A stretch of 8,242 nucleotides of DNA from UKL13-2 sp031430555 (lineage in GTDB: Bacteria > Pseudomonadota > Gammaproteobacteria > Burkholderiales > Usitatibacteraceae): assembly GCA_031430555.1 (NCBI GenBank), contig JANPBQ010000306.1, positions 1 through 8,242 on the forward strand, in the 5' to 3' direction. Position numbers and translations under genes: made by a program. Of the stretch, positions 1 through 6,927 are shown in pieces; positions within the stretch are counted from its first letter, which is position 1; each line of letters starts with the position of its first letter. The notes below the pieces were generated by a model. That model saw only the letters and a list, made by a program, of their open reading frames with translations. It did no database searches and was not told the origin of the DNA.

Positions 1-1
1 C

Positions 2-583
2 GGCCTCAATATCGGCAGCCGCCCCGCATCAAGAAAACCCTCACAGTCGATTGCCGACCTGCGCGCGATTCCGTGGGTGTTCAGTTGGAGTCAATGCCGA
101 CTGTCGATTCCCGGCTGGTACGGATTCGGCAGCGCACTGAATCACTGGATCGAGCACGCACCCGCGGGCCGCGATGCGGCGCTCGCGCAATTGCGCGAGA
201 TGTATGCCGATTGGCCATTTTTCCGGACCGTGCTTGGCAACATGGACATGGTGCTCGCAAAAACCGATCTCGCCATCGCCGCGCGATATACCGAACTGGT
301 GCCCGATCGCGAACTGGCCGCGCGAATTTTTTCCATCATCAAAACCGAATGGCAAACGAGCGTGGACATGCTGCGCGCCATCACCGGCGCCACCGCATTT
401 CTCGAAGACAATCCCGCACTTGCGCGCAGCATCCGCAACCGCTTTCCCTATCTCGATCCGCTGAATCATCTGCAAATCGATCTGCTGCGCCGTTATCGGG
501 CCGGGCAAACCGACGATAAAACCAAGCGCGCGATTCATCTCACCATCAACGGATTGGCGGCGGGGTTGCGGAATAGTGGATGA
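2..583 (+). CDS. ppc: Phosphoenolpyruvate carboxylase, C-terminal part (5' end outside window)
   Basis: The reading frame is open from the window edge and gives 193 residues, about the last fifth of a roughly 900-residue enzyme. PEP carboxylase adds bicarbonate to PEP to make oxaloacetate, refilling the TCA cycle in the cytoplasm. The stretch starts with GLNIGSRPASRK, then has LRAIPWVFSWSQ, GWYGFGSAL, DWPFFRTVLGNMDMVLAKTD and YLDPLNHLQ, and ends in RNSG; these are family hallmarks and match E. coli Ppc throughout. Three residues that bind the feedback inhibitor aspartate in E. coli (Lys773, Arg832, Asn881) have counterparts here: Lys in VLAKTD, Arg in SIRNRF, and Asn in the terminal RNSG. Aspartate inhibition is therefore probably retained (inference). 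The last four residues align with the E. coli end RNTG, so the C-terminus is intact. The stop is TGA, followed 7 bp later by a strong hairpin. Confidence 0.96.
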   Translation, partial: GLNIGSRPASRKPSQSIADLRAIPWVFSWSQCRLSIPGWYGFGSALNHWIEHAPAGRDAALAQLREMYADWPFFRTVLGNMDMVLAKTDLAIAARYTELVPDRELAARIFSIIKTEWQTSVDMLRAITGATAFLEDNPALARSIRNRFPYLDPLNHLQIDLLRRYRAGQTDDKTKRAIHLTINGLAAGLRNSG

Positions 584-590
584 GCGTGGA

Positions 591-620
591 CACGAAACAA
601 GCCCTGCGGCTTGTTTCGTG
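591..620. repeat. Perfect 13-bp hairpin just after ppc
   Basis: The arms CACGAAACAAGCC (591-603) and GGCTTGTTTCGTG (608-620) pair perfectly around the loop CTGC. The hairpin begins 7 bp after the ppc stop codon, so it would form at the 3' end of the ppc transcript. No run of T follows, so it is not a standard intrinsic terminator. It may stabilise the mRNA end, slow exonucleases or assist Rho (inference). The core GCCCTGCGGC occurs again in both copies of the repeat at 661-952, where the outer arms no longer pair well. Confidence 0.7.
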
Positions 621-660
621 CCTCGCGAATCCGAGCCGCATGCAGGCGCGAGGTGGGGGA

Positions 661-795
661 GGCTGGACACACAATAGGCCCTGCGGCTCATGGCACTACC
701 TTAAAAAATGTCGCCCCGGATTTAGTCCGGGGCCCAAGTTATATGAAGTCAAATTGGACCCCCGCCTTCGCGGGGGCGACAGTTTCATGAATTTC
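661..795. repeat. Composite palindromic repeat, copy 1
   Basis: This 135 bp unit differs from copy 2 (819-952) by one missing A and two substitutions, so 132 of 135 positions agree. It holds three palindromic parts in order. The first is a decayed hairpin around GGCCCTGCGGCT (about 677-688). The second is the perfect stem GCCCCGGA/TCCGGGGC with loop TTTAG (713-733). The third is the stem CCCCCGC/GCGGGGG with loop CTTC (759-776), flanked by TGGA and GAC as in REP elements. No reading frame here has coding character. It is probably a REP-derived intergenic element. Confidence 0.8.
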
Positions 796-818
796 GCAAG
801 GGGTGGCACCCGACGAGC

Positions 819-952
819 GGCTGGACACACAATAGGCCCTGCGGCTCATGGCACTACCTTAAAAATGTAGCCCCGGATTTAGTCCGGGGCCCAAGTTATA
901 TAAAGTCAAATTGGACCCCCGCCTTCGCGGGGGCGACAGTTTCATGAATTTC
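819..952. repeat. Composite palindromic repeat, copy 2
   Basis: This is a direct repeat of 661-795 in the same orientation with a 158 bp period, separated from copy 1 by 23 bp of different sequence (796-818). It carries the same three palindromic parts: the CCCTGCGGC core, the GCCCCGGA/TCCGGGGC stem (870-890) and the CCCCCGC/GCGGGGG stem (916-933). Neither of the two substitutions falls in a stem; they lie in flanking or spacer DNA. The near identity suggests a recent duplication or gene conversion. Confidence 0.8.
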
Positions 953-1033
953 TCCTCGCAATCACAATATCCTTCGCTGCGCTCAGGCTACAGTGCCTGT
1001 TTAATGTGCGCGCAAAACAGACGCTTCCCACGT
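953..1033. other. Gene-free tail between repeat copy 2 and the VOC gene
   Basis: I see no gene, RNA or terminator here. The string CCTTCGCTGCGCTCAGGCTA at 971-990 resembles short dispersed repeats often found between proteobacterial genes, but only one copy lies in this window, so this is impression rather than proof. The segment would be the 3' flank of the minus-strand VOC gene. Together with 584-952 it completes a 450 bp stretch without coding sequence. Confidence 0.4.
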
Positions 1034-1429
1034 TCAACCCAACAAATTCGCAATCTCCACCAAATTTAAATCCGGATCGCGAATATACACAGACAGTAAT
1101 TTCCCCGTGGCACCGGTGCGTTGGACCGGCCCCAATATCACTGCAACGTTTTCGCGTAAAAGGTGCGCGCGAACGTCATCCATCGGCGTAGCGGTGATCA
1201 AACAAAAATCGGCCGAACCCGGTGTGGGCTTCAGCACATTCGGATCCGGTATCGCGTCGGCCTGATGCAAGTTGATCTTTTGATTGCCGAACGTGAGCGC
1301 GATCCTCGGTGTACCCATCGATTCGAAACTCGACACCTGCATGCCCAGCACGCGCGTATAGAACGCGCAGGTCGCGCCGAAGTTGGCGACAGTCAAAACG
1401 AAATGATCGATGCGGTCGATGGCAATCAC
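1034..1429 (-). CDS. VOC-family (glyoxalase/GLOD5-like) protein
   Basis: This is a 131-residue protein of the vicinal oxygen chelate superfamily, made of two beta-alpha-beta-beta-beta modules that usually hold a divalent metal. It matches the GLOD5-like group closely: IDRIDHFVLTV, CAFYTRVLGM, FGNQKINLHQAD, PTPGSADFCLIT, GPVQRTGATG and SVYIRDPDLNLVEIAN. Candidate metal ligands are His9, His55 and Glu125. The substrate of this group is not well defined, so lactoylglutathione lyase activity should not be assumed. No ATG is available. I chose the GTG at 1429 because it gives exactly the N-terminal length of vertebrate GLOD5 before the conserved (I/L)DH, and because it sits 6 nt after a -10-like box. 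In-frame GTGs at 1444 and 1459 are alternatives; the one at 1459 would overlap the divergent aminotransferase. No Shine-Dalgarno sequence is visible. The stop is TGA. Confidence 0.88.
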   Translation of the reverse strand: MIAIDRIDHFVLTVANFGATCAFYTRVLGMQVSSFESMGTPRIALTFGNQKINLHQADAIPDPNVLKPTPGSADFCLITATPMDDVRAHLLRENVAVILGPVQRTGATGKLLSVYIRDPDLNLVEIANLLG

Positions 1430-1431
1430 GC

Positions 1432-1446
1432 TGATATTATGCACGC
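1432..1446 (+). promoter_or_regulatory. Predicted extended -10 promoter for the aminotransferase (leaderless)
   Basis: TG at 1432-1433, one spacer base, then TATTAT at 1435-1440 forms an extended -10 box matching TATAAT at 5 of 6 bases. Six bases follow, so position +1 falls on the A of the aminotransferase ATG at 1447. The -35 region (1412-1417, GCGGTC) is poor, as is usual for extended -10 promoters. No Shine-Dalgarno sequence precedes the ATG, which agrees with a leaderless mRNA. This is prediction from sequence only. Confidence 0.45.
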
Positions 1447-1465
1447 ATGAAAGCGCCACTGTCCA
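1436..1465 (-). promoter_or_regulatory. Predicted promoter for the VOC gene (leaderless), overlapping the opposite promoter
   Basis: On the minus strand, TGGACA (1465-1460; 5 of 6 to TTGACA), an 18-nt spacer and CATAAT (1441-1436; 5 of 6 to TATAAT) form a fair sigma-70-type promoter. Six bases separate it from the GTG at 1429, which would then be both +1 and the start codon. Its -10 box shares five base pairs with the plus-strand -10 box, and its -35 box lies inside the aminotransferase coding region. Confidence 0.45.
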
Positions 1466-2598
1466 AGCTACCCAACGTCGGCACCACGATTTTCACCACC
1501 ATGTCGGCACTCGCGCAGGAGACGGGTGCGGTCAATCTCGGCCAGGGTTTCCCGGATTTTGCCTGCGATCCGCAACTGCTTGCGCTGATGAACGAGGCGA
1601 TGCAGGCCGGCTTCAATCAGTATCCGCCGATGACCGGCATCGCCGCGCTGCGCGAACAAATCGCGCACAAGGTATCCGAACTTTATGGCCAGCATTACGA
1701 CGCCGGCACGGAGATCACCGTCACGGCCGGTGCCACGCAGGCAATCCAGACGGCATTGACGGCGATCGTCCATCCCGGTGATGAAGTGATTATTTTCGAG
1801 CCGGTGTACGACAGCTACGAGCCGGTAATCCGCATGAACGGTGGCGTGCCGATTTTTGCGCGGCTAAATTTTCCCGATTACCGTCCCGACTGGAACGCGG
1901 TGCGCGCGCTCATCACGCCGAAGACCCGCGCGATCATGATCAACTCGCCGCACAATCCGACGGCCACCATCTGGTCGCGCGAGGACATGGATGCACTCGC
2001 GAACATGCTGCGCGGCACCGACATCCTGCTCATCAGCGACGAAGTCTACGAGCACATGGTGTATGACGGCGCGAAACATTTGAGCGCGGCGTCGTTTCCC
2101 GACCTGGCCGAACGCGCGTTCGTGATTTCATCCTTCGGCAAAACCTATCACGTCACCGGCTGGAAAATCGCCTATTGCTTAGCACCAAAGGCGTTGATGA
2201 ACGAATTTCGCAAGGCACATCAGTTCGTGGTCTTCACTGTGCATACACCGTCGCAGCACGCGATCGCGGCGTACATGAAACTCGGCACGCATCATCAGCT
2301 TGCCAATTTCTATCAGGCGAAGCGCGATTACTTTTTGGCGCGGGTGAACGCGTCGCGTTTTCATTGGCAGCCGTCGCACGGCACGTATTTTGTCGCGGCG
2401 AGCTACGCGCATCTTCCCGAATTTGCCGATTTGTCCGAAGCTGAATTCGCGATGATGCTCACGCGCAAAATCGGCGTTGCGTGCATTCCGGTGTCGGCGT
2501 TTTATCACGACGGCGAAGATCATCGCGTGGTGCGGTTTTGCTTTGCAAAGAAGGAAGAAACGCTGGCAGCGGCGGCGGAGCGGTTGGTGACAATCTAA
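1447..2598 (+). CDS. ybdL: PLP-dependent methionine aminotransferase (YbdL type)
   Basis: This is a 383-residue fold-type I class I/II aminotransferase, full length for the family. It follows E. coli YbdL along its length: SKLPNVGTTIFTTMSALAQ, NLGQGFPDF, QYPPMTGIAALRE, TVTAGATQAI, DPVYDSY-like EPVYDSYEP, SPHNPTATIW, ISDEVYEH, SSFGKTYHVTGWK and the C-terminal VVRFCFAKKE. Lys232 should form the Schiff base with PLP. Asn170, Asp198 and Tyr201 contact the cofactor, and Arg363 should hold the substrate carboxylate. YbdL prefers methionine and aromatic amino acids; related enzymes convert 4-methylthio-2-oxobutanoate to methionine at the end of methionine salvage. That role here is inferred, and no other salvage genes are in the window. 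The ATG has no Shine-Dalgarno sequence and is probably read from a leaderless mRNA. The gene converges with the glycerate kinase gene across a REPIN-like element. Confidence 0.92.
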   Translation: MKAPLSKLPNVGTTIFTTMSALAQETGAVNLGQGFPDFACDPQLLALMNEAMQAGFNQYPPMTGIAALREQIAHKVSELYGQHYDAGTEITVTAGATQAIQTALTAIVHPGDEVIIFEPVYDSYEPVIRMNGGVPIFARLNFPDYRPDWNAVRALITPKTRAIMINSPHNPTATIWSREDMDALANMLRGTDILLISDEVYEHMVYDGAKHLSAASFPDLAERAFVISSFGKTYHVTGWKIAYCLAPKALMNEFRKAHQFVVFTVHTPSQHAIAAYMKLGTHHQLANFYQAKRDYFLARVNASRFHWQPSHGTYFVAASYAHLPEFADLSEAEFAMMLTRKIGVACIPVSAFYHDGEDHRVVRFCFAKKEETLAAAAERLVTI

Positions 2599-2621
2599 GG
2601 CGAGCTACTTGAAAATGGCTC

Positions 2622-2728
2622 GTCATCCCGGCGGAGGCCGGGATCCAGCCCCCCAACTTTACTTCTCTTCCGACGTAACAAATTTCATGAAATTGAATGG
2701 ACTGGGTCCCGGCCTTTGCCGGGATGAC
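2622..2728. repeat. REPIN-like pair of inverted REP palindromes
   Basis: Two 27-nt REP sequences face each other: 2622-2648 (starting GTCATCCCGGC) and 2702-2728 (ending GCCGGGATGAC). They agree at 24 of 27 positions in inverted orientation. Each folds alone: ATCCCGGC/GCCGGGAT around GGAG on the left, TCCCGGC/GCCGGGA around CTTT on the right. The spacer contains the perfect 14-bp palindrome AATTTCATGAAATT (2681-2694). The element fills the gap between two convergent stop codons, with 23 bp on the aminotransferase side and 5 bp on the kinase side. It could act on both 3' ends, although there are no T tracts. No RAYT transposase gene is in the window. Confidence 0.8.
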
Positions 2729-2733
2729 GGCGT

Positions 2734-4029
2734 CTAAATGACCAGTATCACCCGATAGTCATTCACATTGGTGCGTGTCGGACCGGTAACAACCAGGTCG
2801 CCCAGCGGCGCGAAGAAACCATACGCGTCATTGGCCTGCAACAACCGCTTCGCCGACAATCCTGCCGCCGCCGCGCGCGAAAGCGAATTCGGCGCGAGGT
2901 ACGCACCAGCGTTGTCTTCAGAGCCGTCGATGCCATCGGTGTCGCAGGCGAGCGCGTGAATATTTTCGCGGCCTTCCAATTCAACCGCGAGCGAGAGCAG
3001 AAACTCACTGCAACGCCCGCCGCGACCGGGTGTCTCGGCATCGGGACGAATCGTTACCGTGCATTCGCCGCCGGAAATCAGCGCGACCGGCGGCTTCAGC
3101 GGATGATGATATTGCTGTATCTGCTTCGCGAGCGCCGCATACACTTTCGCCACTTCGCGCGCCTCTCCGGTGACGCTGTCGCCCAGGATCATCGGGGTGA
3201 TGCCGTGTTGCTGAAAGAAGGCACCCGCCATGGAAAGGCTTGCATGCGCGGTCGCGATCACACGGTTGTCCACCCGCGCGAACACGGCGTCGTCGGGCTT
3301 CAGCGTTTCGGCAATTTCGCCGCGTGCGCCGTTTGACAAATGACGCGCGATAGAAAGCGGCGGCGTAATGCGGTAGGCGTGCAGAATATCCAGCGCATCT
3401 TGATACGTCGAGCTATCCGGCGCGGTCGGGCCCGATGCGATCGCCGACGGATCATCGCCAGTGACATCGGAGACGATAAGTGCTGTGACACGCGCTTTGG
3501 TCAACGCCGCGAGACGGCCACCTTGGATCAGTGAAAGATGTTTGCGCACGACATTCATTTCCTGAATCGGCGCGCCGCAATTCAGCAACTGCCGCGTGAC
3601 CGATTTTAGGTCCGTCATGTTGATGCCTTCGGCCGGCAGCGACAACAAACTGGAACCGCCGCCGGATACGAGCACCAACAACAGATCGTGCTCGAACAGC
3701 GAGCGCGCTTTCGCGAAGATTTCCTTCGCGGCGTGCTCGCCTGCATCATCCGGCACCGGATGGCCGGCTTCGACCACGCGAATGCGTTTTAGCGCGTCAT
3801 CGCCCTCATAGCCGTGCGCGTAACGAGTGATCACGATGCCTTCGAGCGGCTGGTCGGCGGGCCAGGCATTTTCCACCGCCTTCGCCATCGCCGCGGCCGC
3901 CTTGCCCGCGCCAACGACCAGGGTCTTGCCCTTCGGTGGCGGCGGCAAGTGGCGTGGCGCGATCAGCAACGGGTCGGCCGCCGTCAACGCGGCGCGAAAA
4001 CTCGCAAGCAACAATTCGCGCGGCAGCAT
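2734..4029 (-). CDS. Glycerate 2-kinase (DUF4147/MOFRL family; GckA/TtuD type)
   Basis: This 431-residue enzyme phosphorylates D-glycerate with ATP to 2-phosphoglycerate, linking glycerate or hydroxypyruvate breakdown to lower glycolysis. Older annotation calls relatives hydroxypyruvate reductase (TtuD); the biochemistry supports kinase. The N-terminal DUF4147 domain (about 1-230) shows GAGKAAAAMA (Lys43), EAGHPVPD, SGGGSSLLSLP (122-132), EMNVVRKHLSLIQGGRLA (Lys163) and SDVTGDDPSAIASGPT. The C-terminal MOFRL domain (about 310-425) shows ISGGECTVTI, GRGGRCSEFLLSLA, DTDGIDGSEDNAGA, NDAYGFF and the ending GDLVVTGPTRTNVNDYR. The ATG at 4029 lies 3 nt after the uvrA stop and is served by GGAGG inside the uvrA 3' end. 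A TTG directly after that stop (4032) could add one residue. The two genes are almost certainly co-transcribed and probably translationally coupled. The stop is TAG, with a REP hairpin 5 bp beyond. Confidence 0.92.
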   Translation of the reverse strand: MLPRELLLASFRAALTAADPLLIAPRHLPPPPKGKTLVVGAGKAAAAMAKAVENAWPADQPLEGIVITRYAHGYEGDDALKRIRVVEAGHPVPDDAGEHAAKEIFAKARSLFEHDLLLVLVSGGGSSLLSLPAEGINMTDLKSVTRQLLNCGAPIQEMNVVRKHLSLIQGGRLAALTKARVTALIVSDVTGDDPSAIASGPTAPDSSTYQDALDILHAYRITPPLSIARHLSNGARGEIAETLKPDDAVFARVDNRVIATAHASLSMAGAFFQQHGITPMILGDSVTGEAREVAKVYAALAKQIQQYHHPLKPPVALISGGECTVTIRPDAETPGRGGRCSEFLLSLAVELEGRENIHALACDTDGIDGSEDNAGAYLAPNSLSRAAAAGLSAKRLLQANDAYGFFAPLGDLVVTGPTRTNVNDYRVILVI

Positions 4030-4032
4030 CAA

Positions 4033-6927
4033 TTATTTTCCTCCGCCACCCGCCGCGCGCTTTTTGCCGGCGGGCGGCGCCAACGGCGGTGCCAGCAGCG
4101 GCGCAAGATAGCGGCCAGTGAAACTGCGCGGATTCTGTGCGACATCTTCCGGCGTGCCTTGCGCGATGATTTCGCCGCCGCCGTCGCCACCTTCGGGTCC
4201 CAGATCGACCATCCAGTCCGCGGTTTTGATGACATCCAGATTGTGCTCGATCACCACCACGGTATTGCCGTGATCGCGCAAACGGTGCAGCACTTTCAAT
4301 AACAAATCGATATCGTGGAAATGCAATCCCGTGGTGGGTTCATCGAGAATGAACAGCGTGCGCCCGGTATCGCGCTTGGATAATTCCAACGACAATTTCA
4401 CGCGCTGCGCTTCGCCGCCAGAGAGCGTGGTCGCACTTTGTCCGAGACGGATATAGCCGAGGCCGACTTCCAGTAACGTATTCAGTTTGCGCGCGACCAC
4501 CGGCACCGGTTTGAAAAATTCGAATGCCTGCTCGACCGTCATTTCCAGCACTTCGTGGATGTTCTTGTGCTTGTAATGCGTCTCCAGCGTCTCGCGGTTG
4601 TAGCGTTTGCCGTGGCAGACATCGCAGGGCACGTACACGTCCGGCAGAAAATGCATCTCGACTTTGATGACGCCATCGCCCTGGCAGGCTTCACAGCGCC
4701 CGCCTTTGACGTTGAACGAGAATCGTCCCGGCCCGTAACCGCGCGCGCGCGATTCAGGCACGCTTGCGAACAAGTCGCGGATCGGTGTGAACAAGCCTGT
4801 GTACGTTGCTGGGTTCGAGCGCGGCGTACGGCCGATTGGCGACTGATCGACGTTGATGACCTTGTCGAAATGATCCAGCCCTTCAATCACTTCGAATGGC
4901 GCGGGTTCATCGGAGGCGGCGTAAATGTGATGCGACACCGCCTTGTAGAGTGTGTCGTTGATGAGCGTGGATTTGCCGGAGCCCGAGACGCCGGTGATGC
5001 AGACGAACGCGCTGACCGGTAAATCGAGGCGCACATTTTTCAGGTTGTTGCCCGACGCGCCCTTGATCGTCAGTTTTTTCTTGAGATCAACCTTGAAGCG
5101 TTTTTTCGGAATCGCGATTTGTTTTTTTCCGGACAAATATTGCCCGGTCAGTGATTCCGAGGCGCGGCGAATTTCGTCCGGCGTCCCTTGCGCGACGATC
5201 TGGCCGCCATGCACGCCCGCACCCGGCCCCATATCGACCACGTAATCGGCGGCGTTGATGGCGTCTTCATCGTGTTCGACCACAATCACCGAATTACCGA
5301 GATCGCGAAGACGTTTCAGGGTTTCCAGCAAGCGGTCGTTGTCGCGTTGATGCAAGCCGATCGACGGCTCATCCAGCACATACATCACACCGGTGAGGCC
5401 CGAACCGATTTGCGAAGCGAGACGGATGCGCTGTGCTTCGCCACCCGAGAGCGTATCGGCCGAGCGCACCAGCGAAAGGTAGTCGAGGCCAACATTGTTC
5501 AAAAAAGTGAGGCGTGCGGAAATCTCTTTCAAAATCCGCTCGGCAATCGCCATTTTTTGCGGTGGCAGTTTCACCTCGTCAAACCAGCGGCGCGAATCCT
5601 TCAAGGCCATCGCCGAAATCTCGTGCAGGTTTTTATCGGCGACGCGCACATGCCGCGCTTCGATCCTGAGGCGCGTGCCTTCACATTCCGGGCAGCCCTT
5701 GGTGGAAATGTATTTGGCCAATTCCTCGCGAACTGCCAGCGAATCGGTTTCGCGGTAGCGGCGTTCGAGATTCGGCACGATGCCCTCGAACACTTCTTCG
5801 CGCAAAATCGGTTTGCCGCGCTCACCCGGATATTTGAAGGTGATCTTTTCCTTGCCGGAACCCTGAAGAATCAGTAGCTGAACTTCGGGCGACAGTTGGT
5901 CGTAGGGCTTTTCGAGATCGAATTCGTAGTGCTGCGCCAGCCCCAACAGCATCTGAAAATAGAATTGGTTGCGTCGATCCCAGCCTTTGATCGCGCCGCC
6001 TGCAAGCGATAACCCCGGATAGGCGGCGATGCGTTTCGGATCGAAGAAAGTGATTTGTCCGAGGCCGTCGCACTTCTGGCAAGCGCCCATTGGGTTGTTG
6101 AACGAGAACAACCGCGGCTCCATTTCGGAGATCGAGTAATCGCAGGAAGGGCAGGAGAATTTCGCCGAAAACGGAATTTCCTTCGCGGTATCCATGTTGA
6201 CGGCAATTGCTTTGCTCTCGCCCACGCGCAGGCAGGTCTCGAACGACTCTGCAAGGCGTTGCTTCAACGCCTGCGCGGAACCGGGCGTGCCATCGGAGGT
6301 GATTTTCAGACGATCCACCACCACTTCGATGGTGTGTTTTTTCATTTTGTCGAGCTTCGGAAATGCATCGATCTCGATCACTTTTCCATCGACACGCAAT
6401 CGCACAAAACCTTGCGAGCGGAATTCTTCGACCATATCCAGATGTTCGCCCTTGCGATTCACCACCACCGGGGCCAGCAACGTGAGCTTCGTGCCTTCCG
6501 GCATCGCGCTGACGGTATCGACCATTTGCGAAACCGTCTGCGCTTCGAGCGCCAAATTATGCGTTGGGCAATACGGCGTGCCGGCGCGCGCGAACAACAG
6601 GCGAAGGTAATCGTGAATCTCGGTGACGGTACCGACCGTCGAGCGGGGATTGTGCGACGTCGCTTTTTGCTCGATCGAAATCGCCGGCGAGAGGCATTCA
6701 ATCAAATCGAAATCCGGCTTTTCCATCAATTGCAGTAATTGCCGCGCATACGCGTAAAGCGACTCCACATAACGCCGCTGACCTTCGGCATAAAGCGTAT
6801 CGAAGGCGAGCGACGATTTCCCCGAACCGGACAATCCGGTGACAACCACCAGCGAATGCCTCGGCAAATCGAGGTTGATATTTTTCAGATTGTGGGTGCG
6901 GGCACCGCGTATTTTGATGAATTCCAT
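4033..6927 (-). CDS. uvrA: Excinuclease ABC subunit A (UvrA)
   Basis: UvrA is the ATP-dependent damage sensor of nucleotide excision repair; a dimer loads UvrB at lesions. The protein has 964 residues (E. coli 940). First ABC module: Walker A GLSGSGKSS (Lys37), zinc site Cys259/262/283/286, another CxxC at 412/415, signature LSGGE (493-497), Walker B VMYVLDEP (514-521). Second module: Walker A GVSGSGKST (Lys652), zinc finger Cys745/748/768/771 (CX2C-X19-CX2C), signature LSGGE (835-839), Walker B FILDEP (859-864). The IEQK and SHNPRSTVGT motifs are present. The tail from about 941 is rich in Pro, Ala, Lys and Gly, and probably disordered. The ATG at 6927 is chosen because MEFIKIRGARTHNLKN matches the family start; the frame stays open to a TTG at 7017 but those 30 residues look unconserved. 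AAGAGA precedes the ATG. The gene diverges from ssb and leads into the kinase gene. Confidence 0.98.
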   Translation of the reverse strand: MEFIKIRGARTHNLKNINLDLPRHSLVVVTGLSGSGKSSLAFDTLYAEGQRRYVESLYAYARQLLQLMEKPDFDLIECLSPAISIEQKATSHNPRSTVGTVTEIHDYLRLLFARAGTPYCPTHNLALEAQTVSQMVDTVSAMPEGTKLTLLAPVVVNRKGEHLDMVEEFRSQGFVRLRVDGKVIEIDAFPKLDKMKKHTIEVVVDRLKITSDGTPGSAQALKQRLAESFETCLRVGESKAIAVNMDTAKEIPFSAKFSCPSCDYSISEMEPRLFSFNNPMGACQKCDGLGQITFFDPKRIAAYPGLSLAGGAIKGWDRRNQFYFQMLLGLAQHYEFDLEKPYDQLSPEVQLLILQGSGKEKITFKYPGERGKPILREEVFEGIVPNLERRYRETDSLAVREELAKYISTKGCPECEGTRLRIEARHVRVADKNLHEISAMALKDSRRWFDEVKLPPQKMAIAERILKEISARLTFLNNVGLDYLSLVRSADTLSGGEAQRIRLASQIGSGLTGVMYVLDEPSIGLHQRDNDRLLETLKRLRDLGNSVIVVEHDEDAINAADYVVDMGPGAGVHGGQIVAQGTPDEIRRASESLTGQYLSGKKQIAIPKKRFKVDLKKKLTIKGASGNNLKNVRLDLPVSAFVCITGVSGSGKSTLINDTLYKAVSHHIYAASDEPAPFEVIEGLDHFDKVINVDQSPIGRTPRSNPATYTGLFTPIRDLFASVPESRARGYGPGRFSFNVKGGRCEACQGDGVIKVEMHFLPDVYVPCDVCHGKRYNRETLETHYKHKNIHEVLEMTVEQAFEFFKPVPVVARKLNTLLEVGLGYIRLGQSATTLSGGEAQRVKLSLELSKRDTGRTLFILDEPTTGLHFHDIDLLLKVLHRLRDHGNTVVVIEHNLDVIKTADWMVDLGPEGGDGGGEIIAQGTPEDVAQNPRSFTGRYLAPLLAPPLAPPAGKKRAAGGGGK
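4040..4044 (-). promoter_or_regulatory. Shine-Dalgarno site of the glycerate kinase inside uvrA
   Basis: GGAGG on the minus strand lies within the last codons of uvrA. It is 10 nt from the ATG at 4029 and 7 nt from the TTG at 4032, so spacing alone slightly favours TTG while codon preference favours ATG. A terminating UvrA ribosome would cover this site, which suggests coupled translation. Confidence 0.65.

Noticed and set aside
41..691. A 216-codon minus-strand frame at the left edge
   Set aside because: It is antisense to ppc and then crosses the intergenic hairpin. The plus-strand frame is clearly PEP carboxylase.
580..870. A 96-codon open frame after ppc
   Set aside because: It runs through the hairpin and both repeat copies, and its protein sequence repeats itself because the DNA does.
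661..952. Repeats considered as a CRISPR array
   Set aside because: There are only two units, each about 135 bp with internal palindromes and one 23 bp gap. This does not fit short repeats with regular spacers.
1430..1459. Longer VOC protein starting at GTG 1444 or 1459
   Set aside because: The extra residues precede the conserved family N-terminus, no ribosome site is seen, and the 1459 start would overlap the aminotransferase start. They remain possible but less likely.
4555..6738. Several long open frames on the plus strand opposite uvrA (for example 5188-5877 and 6055-6738)
   Set aside because: They lie fully antisense to a complete, well-conserved uvrA gene and their translations show no recognisable domain. 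Codon bias of uvrA explains the lack of stops.
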